Assembly (NCBI GenBank): GCA_001829005.1
Contig: MIAG01000010.1
Span: forward strand, 122,878-186,877
Length of the DNA stretch: 64,000 nt
Source of the DNA: Sphingobacteriia bacterium RIFOXYC2_FULL_35_18
Lineage (GTDB): Bacteria > Bacteroidota > Bacteroidia > Chitinophagales > Chitinophagaceae
Reading direction: 5' to 3'
Shown: in pieces, positions 1 through 6,065 of the stretch
Position numbering within the stretch: the first letter of the stretch is position 1
How the letters are laid out: each line of letters opens with the position of its first letter
Position numbers and translations under genes: made by a program
Notes under the pieces: model-generated
What the model saw: the letters and a program-made list of their open reading frames with translations, nothing else
The model's database searches: none
Told to the model about the DNA's origin: nothing

Positions 1-230
1 TTTAATCGTAATAAGTGCCAACGAATGGAGTGTTTAAATTCGCAATATACCGACGCCCAAACGTGAACGAAGTGAACTCACTAGGAAATTATTGAAAACA
101 ATTATAACTCAATATTATGTTACTTAGGTAGCGTTGTGTAGGGGAAGGCGTAAGTTTAGCGAAGCGGTACGCCGCCCCGTTGCGGGAAGAATGGGGAAGA
201 AAAAAAATGCAGAGCGAGGGAAACGAGCAG
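1..230. repeat. Long direct repeat, copy 1 (right arm of a foldback element cut by the window edge)
   Basis: Bases 1-207 match 700-906 with one difference (C149 against T848); after a 3-nt indel a further 21 nt (209-229 and 911-931) also match closely. The copy begins inside what is, in copy 2, the loop of a 24-bp inverted repeat, so the left arm lies outside the window. Within it, GGCGTA (147-152) pairs with TACGCC (168-173), and CCCG-TTG-CGGG (176-186) forms a second hairpin. The repeat ends just before a small ORF at 250. The repetition is seen directly; what kind of element this is remains inference. Confidence 0.9.
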
Positions 231-249
231 AAATCTTTAAACTAAAAAT

Positions 250-471
250 ATGGAAGAAAAATTGAGAGTAGTATTTATTTCGAATGAACAAACATTTGAT
301 TCAGATAAAGACGATTTTAGCGAAAAGCCATTGAGTGATGTTTATTCTATGGCTCACGTTGTATTTCGTGGTAAAATTGAAGAGATATTAGAAAAAGGGT
401 GGTACGTTTTAGTTGATTCAGATGAAAGCGGTAAACCTACTCATTTTAGGTTAGTTAATGACAATAGTTAA
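250..471 (+). CDS. Small acidic hypothetical protein, first ORF of repeat-bounded unit A
   Basis: This ORF of 73 residues starts at ATG 250, twenty bases after the repeat ends. No family is recognised. The sequence is rich in Asp and Glu (a run reads DSDKDDFSE), has no signal peptide or membrane segment, and its second half (VFRGKIEEIL, GWYVLVDSD) alternates hydrophobic and polar residues as a small beta-rich fold would. Its last 21 bases overlap the 3' end of the convergent ORF 451-648. The next unit has the same arrangement, which slightly favours both being genuine cargo. It may be expressed from outside, since no TAnnTTTG promoter is obvious. Function is unknown. Confidence 0.5.
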   Translation: MEEKLRVVFISNEQTFDSDKDDFSEKPLSDVYSMAHVVFRGKIEEILEKGWYVLVDSDESGKPTHFRLVNDNS

Positions 472-648
472 CTCTGCTTCCTTTAACTTCTGAAATCCAT
501 TTAAAGCATCTTTTTCAAACTCTTGTTTTGTTTCGTAAGGGGATAGAACGGTAAACTGAATATCATTCTCTAGTAATACCCCTACATGGCGAGAAAAAAT
601 AGAAGCGTGGCTTTTTTCTTCCCCATTCTGTTGTGCGCTATTTAACAT
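451..648 (-). CDS. Small hypothetical protein starting inside the repeat, second ORF of unit A
   Basis: This minus-strand ORF has 65 residues. Its ATG at 648 lies in the left arm of the foldback element, so the first dozen residues (MLNSAQQNGEEK) are encoded by repeat sequence. The unique part (for example HVGVLLENDIQFTVLS, then a charged stretch ending LKEAELTIVIN) looks like ordinary soluble protein. There is no internal Met for a later start. It overlaps the convergent ORF 250-471 by 21 bp at the 3' ends. It could be a real cassette gene using a repeat-supplied start, or chance. No family recognised. Confidence 0.4.
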   Translation of the reverse strand: MLNSAQQNGEEKSHASIFSRHVGVLLENDIQFTVLSPYETKQEFEKDALNGFQKLKEAELTIVIN

Positions 649-931
649 AAAAGTTTGTTATAAGTGTTTTCAATTTCCTTGGCGTCGGTATATTGCGAAT
701 TTAATCGTAATAAGTGCCAACGAATGGAGTGTTTAAATTCGCAATATACCGACGCCCAAACGTGAACGAAGTGAACTCACTAGGAAATTATTGAAAACAA
801 TTATAACTCAATATTATGTTACTTAGGTAGCGTTGTGTAGGGGAAGGTGTAAGTTTAGCGAAGCGGTACGCCGCCCCGTTGCGGGAAGAATGGGGAAGAA
901 AAAAAACAAGGCAAAGCGAGGGAAACGAGCA
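601..931. repeat. Large imperfect foldback (palindromic) element between units A and B
   Basis: The left arm (601-704) and right arm (733-931) are mutually complementary. The innermost 24 bp (681-704 with 733-756) pair perfectly around a 28-nt loop. Further out the pairing continues through AGGAAATT, GAAAAC, TTATGTTA, TAGCG and AATGGGGAAGAAAA blocks. The right arm carries two extra stretches of roughly 24 and 50 nt absent from the left arm; both can fold on themselves. The left arm contains ATTTAAC (640-646), which fits the RYYYAAC form of integron attC sites; the right-arm partner GTTACTT (818-824) fits GTTRRRY only partly. An attC-like site, a MITE-like element and an intergenic structured repeat are all possible. 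Confidence 0.75.
700..931. repeat. Long direct repeat, copy 2
   Basis: This copy matches 1-230 at an offset of 699 bp. The only substitution in the first 207 bases is T848 in place of C149. That change turns a C-G pair of the internal GGCGTA/TACGCC hairpin into a T-G (U-G) pair, so the hairpin still forms. It forms the right arm of the foldback element at 601-931 and ends 39 bp before the start of ORF 971-1168. Confidence 0.9.
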
Positions 932-970
932 ACAAATTCGCTTAGATTTAATCCATAAAATTAAAGCCAT

Positions 971-1168
971 ATGGAGAAATTAAATGCAATTTTTGAAAAG
1001 TACAAAACTAAATTAAGTGAATTTAAGCCTTCCAATAATTTAGATACCGTATTTTCTGAACCTATTAAATATAGGAATCAATTAGCAAATGAGATGTTTG
1101 ACGAAATGCAAGAATTTACGCAGGACATAGACTTGCTTACAAGTTACATCAAGAAATTTTGGGAGTAA
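971..1168 (+). CDS. Small acidic hypothetical protein, first ORF of unit B
   Basis: This ORF of 65 residues starts at ATG 971, 39 bp after the second repeat copy, a position comparable to ORF 250-471 after the first. The sequence is acidic and looks mostly alpha-helical (MEKLNAIFEKYKTKLSEF, then QLANEMFDEMQEFTQDIDLL) with no signal peptide. It shows no clear similarity to the 73-residue ORF of unit A, so the repeats are conserved while the cargo differs. Its last 20 bases overlap the convergent ORF 1149-1328. No function can be assigned. Confidence 0.5.
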   Translation: MEKLNAIFEKYKTKLSEFKPSNNLDTVFSEPIKYRNQLANEMFDEMQEFTQDIDLLTSYIKKFWE

Positions 1169-1328
1169 TTTCTAATGACTTATTTTGCCATTCTCTTAGC
1201 TTATCGTAATCAATGTGAAGGGTAATTCCGCATTCAGCTAATTTCGAAACAGAGTTTAAAAAGTCTTCATTAGCTTGTACGATTTCTTTTACCTTTTCAT
1301 TGTAATTATCTAAAATTTGTAAGGACAT
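1149..1328 (-). CDS. 59-residue hypothetical protein, second ORF of unit B
   Basis: On the minus strand an ATG at 1328-1326 opens a frame of 59 codons ending in TGA at 1151-1149. The product starts MSLQILDNYNEKVKEIVQ and includes SVSKLAECGITLHIDYDKLREW. It is soluble, charged and probably helical, with one Cys. Its 3' end overlaps ORF 971-1168 by 20 bp, mirroring the 21-bp overlap in unit A. Unlike the unit A counterpart, its start lies about 100 bp short of the flanking repeat arm. No family recognised; it might be chance, but the composition is protein-like. Confidence 0.4.
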   Translation of the reverse strand: MSLQILDNYNEKVKEIVQANEDFLNSVSKLAECGITLHIDYDKLREWQNKSLEITPKIS

Positions 1329-1429
1329 ATGTTTTAATTTTTATTAAGGAAGTTGATAAATCTTTTCAGCGTAGGATTGAAGCTGCGACCAAGGGCTAGG
1401 TTTTATCCTTAAAATTCTCCATAAAAAAA

Positions 1430-1482
1430 AGAAGCGTTGGGCTTTTTTTCTTCCCCATTCTGTTGTGCGCTATTTAACATAA
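1430..1482. repeat. Third copy of the left arm of the foldback element
   Basis: Bases 1430-1482 match 601-650 apart from a few inserted bases, including the CTTCCCCATTCTGTTGTGCG block and ATTTAAC at 1472-1478. No right arm follows: downstream sequence to the gene start at 1639 shows no match, so this is the terminal or truncated end of the array. The rest of the 310-bp gap from 1329 to 1638 holds no further ORF, RNA or clear promoter that I can see. Confidence 0.8.
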
Positions 1483-1638
1483 TATTAATTATAAGAAATG
1501 TTATGTTCAGTAAATAAGTTGATTATCAAGTGATTAGATTGTAATATGCAGTCCCTGAGGATTATTTGCATTGCAATTCTTGGGATAAGAATAAAACAAT
1601 GCCTACATTTAAAACTCTAAACTTTAAAGCAATCATTC

Positions 1639-2652
1639 ATGTTCTCTAGAAGAAAATTTTTACAAGTTGGAAGCCTTGGAATTGGCAGTTTTTCTATAGC
1701 TGGTTTTGCGCCTAAATATGCGGGGAAAAAGCCAATTGTTTTATCTACCTGGGACGCTGGTATTCGAGCTAATAAAGCTGCTTGGAATGTCTTAAAAAAT
1801 AATGGTCGTGCTTTGGACGCTGTTGAGCAAGGTGTAATGGTTACAGAAAATGAACAAAACTGTTGCGTGGGTTTAGGTGCTAATCCAGACAGAGACGGTT
1901 ACGTTACGCTAGATGCATCCATCATGGATGAATTTGCAAATTGTGGCAGCGTGGCTTGTTTAGAAAGAATTAAGCATCCCATTTCAGTTGCTCGTAAAGT
2001 GATGGAAAATACCCCTCATGTAATGTTGGTGGGGCAAGGTGCGCAGCAATTCGCTTTATCTCAAGGCTTTACTTTAGAAAAAGATGGATTGTCTGAAGGT
2101 GCTGAACGTGAATACAAAAAATGGTTACAAAAAAGTGAATACAAGCCCGGAATCAATAGAGAAAATAAAGAAAATCAAATTGCAGCTGCTCCTGCCCGAT
2201 TATCCGACGGTTCTTGGAACCATGATACCATCGGCATGATTGCTTTGGATGCCAACGGTAATTTAAGTGGCAGTTGTACTACAAGCGGAATGGGTTTTAA
2301 AATGCGTGGACGTGTGGGTGATTCTCCAATCATTGGGGCGGGATTATTTGTAGACAATGAAGTGGGTGCTGTTGTTGCAACTGGTCAAGGTGAAGATATC
2401 ATTCGCATGGGTGGTGCTCATACGGTAATGGAATTCATGCGCCAAGGTTTGTCTCCTGAAATGGCTTGTAAAAAAGCAATCGAAAGGTTGCTTAAAATTA
2501 AAGGCAGTAAGGCTAAAGAAATCCAAGCTTGCATGATTGCCATTAATAAACAAGGTGCTTATGGTAGTTATGCATTACAAAAAGGATTTAATTATGCCGT
2601 TTGTTATGCAGACGATAAAAATATTTTAGTGGACAGTAAATTTTTGATCTAG
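1639..2652 (+). CDS. N(4)-(beta-N-acetylglucosaminyl)-L-asparaginase, Tat-exported
   Basis: This 337-residue protein belongs to the N-terminal nucleophile hydrolases of the glycosylasparaginase family (peptidase family T2), which cleave the GlcNAc-Asn bond of glycoasparagines after autocleavage. The self-cleavage and nucleophile motif HDTIGM is present, with Thr197 as the expected new N-terminal residue; the preceding DGSWN and following GSCTTSGMGFK and GEDIIRMGGA are also typical. The N-terminus reads SRRKFLQVGSLGIG, a clear twin-arginine signal, so it is probably exported folded. Length is normal. The cutC-like gene starts 2 bp after its stop, implying one transcript. Function is confident; the natural substrate is not known. 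Confidence 0.88.
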   Translation: MFSRRKFLQVGSLGIGSFSIAGFAPKYAGKKPIVLSTWDAGIRANKAAWNVLKNNGRALDAVEQGVMVTENEQNCCVGLGANPDRDGYVTLDASIMDEFANCGSVACLERIKHPISVARKVMENTPHVMLVGQGAQQFALSQGFTLEKDGLSEGAEREYKKWLQKSEYKPGINRENKENQIAAAPARLSDGSWNHDTIGMIALDANGNLSGSCTTSGMGFKMRGRVGDSPIIGAGLFVDNEVGAVVATGQGEDIIRMGGAHTVMEFMRQGLSPEMACKKAIERLLKIKGSKAKEIQACMIAINKQGAYGSYALQKGFNYAVCYADDKNILVDSKFLI

Positions 2653-2654
2653 CC

Positions 2655-3371
2655 ATGCTTTTAGAAATATGTGTGTTTAATACTGCAACAGCCATTGCTG
2701 CTGAACAAGCTGGTGCCGATAGAATTGAATTGTGTGAGAACTATGCCAATGGTGGAACTACGCCTTCCTATGGATATTTAAAAACAGTTAGAGAAAAAAT
2801 TAGTATTCCTGTATTCCCAATGATACGTCCTCGTGGTGGAGATTACTTTCATACACAGGATGAAATAGACATTATTCTCAAAGATATTTTGCTTTGCAAA
2901 GAATTACAATTTGAAGGTGTAGTATTTGGTTTGTTAAATCAAGATGGTAGCATTGATCAAGATAATATTGCAAAATTAGTTGAAGCTGCTTATCCTTTAG
3001 ATGTAACATTTCATAGGGCTTTTGATCGTTGTAAAGAGCCGCAAGAATCACTTGAAACGCTTATCCAGTGCGGATGTACGAGAGTATTAACTAGTGGCCA
3101 ATATCCAAAAGTAACGGATGGTTTGCCATTAGTAAAAACCTTGGTTGAGCAAGCAAATGATCGCATTGTCATTATGCCAGGCAGTGGATTAAATAGCAGT
3201 AATGTGCAACATATTATTGACACTGCAGGTGTGACTGAAGTACATACTTCTGCAAGAATCAGAATACCTAGTACCACCGCATTTCGCAATCCACTAATGC
3301 CAGAAGATTTCGATATTGATTTCGTTGATGCCAATGAAATAAAAAAAATAAAGTCCATCATAAACCAATGA
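2655..3371 (+). CDS. cutC: CutC family protein (copper homeostasis/TIM barrel)
   Basis: This 238-residue protein matches the CutC family: ICVFNTATAIAAEQAGADRIELCENYANGGTTPSYG at the N-terminus, then MIRPRGGDYFH, VTFHRAFDRC and LTSGQ motifs of the TIM-barrel core. It was named for copper tolerance in E. coli, but the biochemical activity of the family is not established. It starts 2 bp after the asparaginase stop, and the pairing suggests a role connected with glycan or amino-sugar turnover in this lineage (inference). No signal peptide, so cytoplasmic. Length is slightly short but complete. Confidence 0.88.
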   Translation: MLLEICVFNTATAIAAEQAGADRIELCENYANGGTTPSYGYLKTVREKISIPVFPMIRPRGGDYFHTQDEIDIILKDILLCKELQFEGVVFGLLNQDGSIDQDNIAKLVEAAYPLDVTFHRAFDRCKEPQESLETLIQCGCTRVLTSGQYPKVTDGLPLVKTLVEQANDRIVIMPGSGLNSSNVQHIIDTAGVTEVHTSARIRIPSTTAFRNPLMPEDFDIDFVDANEIKKIKSIINQ

Positions 3372-3402
3372 TGAACTTTACTTAATTGGGGTAAAATATG
3401 TA

Positions 3403-4641
3403 TTAATAAAGCATACGAACTTTAATTGTAGACTTTACAGACTTTAATAATTCAATTGCTGTTTTAGATAATTTCTTTTCTATATCAAGTACTACATAAC
3501 CGATGTCTTCATTGGTTTTGAGGTACTGCCCAACAATATTTATTTTGTTTTTAGACAAAGCAGTATTGATGGCACTTAATACGCCAGGGACATTGTGGTG
3601 TACATGTAAAATTCGGTGTGTTCCTTCTATCGGTGGCAATCCAATAGCAGGCACGGTATGTGAACCATTGGTGATGCCTCGCTCTAAATATTGGAATAAT
3701 TTGATGCTTACATCTTCCCCTATATTTTGCTGTGCTTCTTCTGTTGAACCACCAATATGTGGAGTCAATAACACGTTTTTCAATCCTTGAACTGGGCTTT
3801 CAAAATGATCGCCATTTTTTTCAGGCTCCCAAGGAAATACATCAATGGCTGCACCACTGATATGCTTTTCTTCAATTGCATTAGCCAATGCTTTTAAGTC
3901 TACCACTTCTCCCCTTGCATAGTTAATCAATATGGCACCAGGCTTCATTTGCTTGATGGCATTTTTATTAATCAACAATTTGGTTTCTGGAGTTTCAGGT
4001 ACATGTAAAGAAACAATATCCGCATGGTTCAAGACTTCTTTCATGTTCTTAGCAGCAGTGGCATTACCCAATGGTAGCTTGGTTTCTGTATCATAAAACA
4101 ATACTTTCATGCCTAATGCTTCAGCCAATACACTTACCTGAGATCCAATATTTCCATATCCAATTAATCCTAAGGTTTTACCCCTTAATTCATAACTGCC
4201 TTTGGCCTCCTTCATCCAGATTCCTTGATGCGCAGCCATATTCTTGTCGGGTATTCTTCTGATTAACATGACACTAGCACCAATTACCAATTCTGCTACA
4301 CTTCTTGTGTTACTATAAGGTGCATTAAAAACCGCCACCCCTTTTTGTGTTGCCGCTTTTAAATCTACTTGGTTCACACCAATACAAAAACAGCCAATGG
4401 CTTGTAGCTTGGTTGCAGCGTCTAGTACTTTTTTGGTAATCAATGTTTTTGAACGAATGCCAATCAGGTGAACGTCTTTAATTTCTTTTATTAGTTCTTC
4501 TTCACTTAATGCGCCACTCAATTTTCGAATATTCGTATAACCGTTTTGCTTAAACTGTTGAACGGCTTTATCGCTAATATTCTCTAAAAAAAGAATATTA
4601 ATGCGCTCTTTTGGATAGCTGGTACTTGCTTGCTTGCTCAT
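3403..4641 (-). CDS. serA: D-3-phosphoglycerate dehydrogenase
   Basis: This 412-residue enzyme oxidises 3-phosphoglycerate to 3-phosphohydroxypyruvate, the first step of serine synthesis. Visible motifs are the substrate-binding NAPYSNTRSVAEL, the NAD-binding GLIGYGNIGSQ, the catalytic Arg in NYARGEVVD, DVFPWEPE and the catalytic His in LTPHIGGSTEEA. A C-terminal ACT domain (about residues 340-412, HVHHNVPGVLSAINTAL) suggests serine feedback control as in E. coli SerA, which has almost the same length. It is transcribed divergently from the serine hydrolase at 4752, across a 110-bp gap. Confidence 0.93.
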   Translation of the reverse strand: MSKQASTSYPKERINILFLENISDKAVQQFKQNGYTNIRKLSGALSEEELIKEIKDVHLIGIRSKTLITKKVLDAATKLQAIGCFCIGVNQVDLKAATQKGVAVFNAPYSNTRSVAELVIGASVMLIRRIPDKNMAAHQGIWMKEAKGSYELRGKTLGLIGYGNIGSQVSVLAEALGMKVLFYDTETKLPLGNATAAKNMKEVLNHADIVSLHVPETPETKLLINKNAIKQMKPGAILINYARGEVVDLKALANAIEEKHISGAAIDVFPWEPEKNGDHFESPVQGLKNVLLTPHIGGSTEEAQQNIGEDVSIKLFQYLERGITNGSHTVPAIGLPPIEGTHRILHVHHNVPGVLSAINTALSKNKINIVGQYLKTNEDIGYVVLDIEKKLSKTAIELLKSVKSTIKVRMLY

Positions 4642-4718
4642 AAATGCAAAATAATGTTATCTATTCTTATACCATGCGCATAGTTTTCCACGTTGGTAGT
4701 ATAAGAAACCACCATGGT

Positions 4719-4726
4719 TATCTTTG
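4719..4726 (+). promoter_or_regulatory. Bacteroidota -7 promoter element upstream of the serine hydrolase
   Basis: TATCTTTG matches the Bacteroidota -7 consensus TAnnTTTG and lies 25 bp before the ATG at 4752. The -33 TTTG partner is not clear (GTTG at 4692-4695 is the nearest and spaced a little wide). Confidence 0.5.
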
Positions 4727-4751
4727 TACTAATTCTAACCCTATATAATAA

Positions 4752-5969
4752 ATGCTGAGATTGATGATAGTTCCTGTAATCAGTTATGTAATGATGGCAT
4801 GTAGTGGTTCCCCCGCCCCTACCACTGATACAATTAATGAAGGGAAGCCATTGGTTTACACCAGTTTGAAATCGAGTGAAAAAGAAATATATGTTAATGC
4901 AATTAAGCCTATTTATGAGAAGCAATTGCTAAAGACGGGTTTTAATGGCGCAATTTTAATAGCCAAAAACGGTGAAGTGGTTTTTGAAGATTACCAGGGG
5001 ATGATTAATTTTTCTACAAAGGAACCCATAACCCCTTCTTCTACTTTTCACGTTGCATCAATTAGTAAAACTTTTACGGCTATGACCATTTTAAGGTTGA
5101 TGGAACAAAGCCGCCTTGCATTAACAGACCCTGTAGAACAATACCTGCCCTCCTTTCCTTACAAAGGAATTACGCTTGAATTGTTACTGTCTCATCGTTC
5201 TGGCTTACCCAAATACGATCAGTTGATGGCAGGTACTAGATCTTATATTACCCGAAGAAAAAATAAGAGAGGTAAATGGATAAAGCAAACTGTGTACGTT
5301 AAAGATCCAGTAAGGGTTACCGGTTTGAGCAGCAATTATGATGTGTTGAAGTTTTTAGCTGGAACCCGCCCTGCGCCTGAGTCTCAGCCCAATAGAAGAT
5401 ACAGTTACAACAATACGAATTTTGCATTATTGGCCTTGGTAATCGAAAAAATTACAGGCCAAACCTATCCCCAATACATGAAAGACAGTGTGTTTACTCC
5501 CCTTGGGATGAAAGACACGTATGTGTTTAGTTTAAAGGATACTGCCAATTATGTACCATCCTATACTCCTGGGAAAAAAGCATATCCATTAGAAAAATTG
5601 GATTGTATTTATGGCGATAAGAATGTGTATAGTACAGTAAGAGATTTACTTCAATGGGACAAAGCATTGTATCAAGGTAAGTTTGTTAGTATGCAGTCAC
5701 AGGAATTAGCATATGAGCCGTTGAGCAATGAAACCAGGGGTAAAAAGAATTATGGTTTAGGATGGCATTTATATGTAGATCCTCCTAATCCAACAGTGGT
5801 TTATCACAATGGCTGGTGGCATGGGAACAATGCCGTTTTTAGAAGACTGCTCAGTGATACGGCAACTATAATCATCCTAGGAAATAAATTCAATAGCAAT
5901 ATTTGGCAGGCAGGCAAGCTGAGCGCTGTTTTCACTGATATTGAGCTGCCAGAGATGGACGAAGAATAA
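4752..5969 (+). CDS. Beta-lactamase-family serine hydrolase, lipoprotein
   Basis: This 405-residue protein belongs to the class C beta-lactamase/esterase/D-aminopeptidase superfamily. The nucleophile motif is S103-I-S-K106 in HVASISKTFTA; a Tyr-Asn motif follows in RRYSYNNTNFALL, and HNGWWHG supplies the third conserved box. The N-terminus is short and hydrophobic and ends YVMMAC, a lipobox with Cys17, so it is probably an envelope lipoprotein. The family includes many peptidases and esterases as well as true beta-lactamases, so drug resistance should not be assumed. The start fits the -7 element at 4719. Confidence 0.85.
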   Translation: MLRLMIVPVISYVMMACSGSPAPTTDTINEGKPLVYTSLKSSEKEIYVNAIKPIYEKQLLKTGFNGAILIAKNGEVVFEDYQGMINFSTKEPITPSSTFHVASISKTFTAMTILRLMEQSRLALTDPVEQYLPSFPYKGITLELLLSHRSGLPKYDQLMAGTRSYITRRKNKRGKWIKQTVYVKDPVRVTGLSSNYDVLKFLAGTRPAPESQPNRRYSYNNTNFALLALVIEKITGQTYPQYMKDSVFTPLGMKDTYVFSLKDTANYVPSYTPGKKAYPLEKLDCIYGDKNVYSTVRDLLQWDKALYQGKFVSMQSQELAYEPLSNETRGKKNYGLGWHLYVDPPNPTVVYHNGWWHGNNAVFRRLLSDTATIIILGNKFNSNIWQAGKLSAVFTDIELPEMDEE

Positions 5970-6018
5970 TAATTATCCCTATACAACGTTTATTGAAGCA
6001 CCAAAGGGCTAGAACCCT

Positions 6019-6026
6019 TATTTTTG
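6019..6026 (+). promoter_or_regulatory. Bacteroidota -7 promoter element for the membrane pyrophosphatase
   Basis: TATTTTTG matches TAnnTTTG and would place transcription start near 6033. That rules against the TTG at 6024 as initiation codon and supports ATG 6066, giving a leader of roughly 33 nt. Confidence 0.55.
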
Positions 6027-6065
6027 CCAACCTTAAACAATTTAACAACTGACACACAATTGCTT

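Noticed and set aside
1483..1638. Right arm of a third foldback element before the asparaginase gene
   Set aside because: Only short TTATAAG/TTATGTT similarities remain after 1482; no extended match to 733-931 was found.
3011..3361. 116-codon minus-strand ORF inside the cutC-like gene
   Set aside because: Antisense shadow of a well-supported coding frame, with no recognisable motif.
6024..6065. TTG start for the membrane pyrophosphatase, 14 codons upstream of ATG 6066
   Set aside because: The TTG is part of the TATTTTTG promoter element, so it would not be transcribed as coding sequence.
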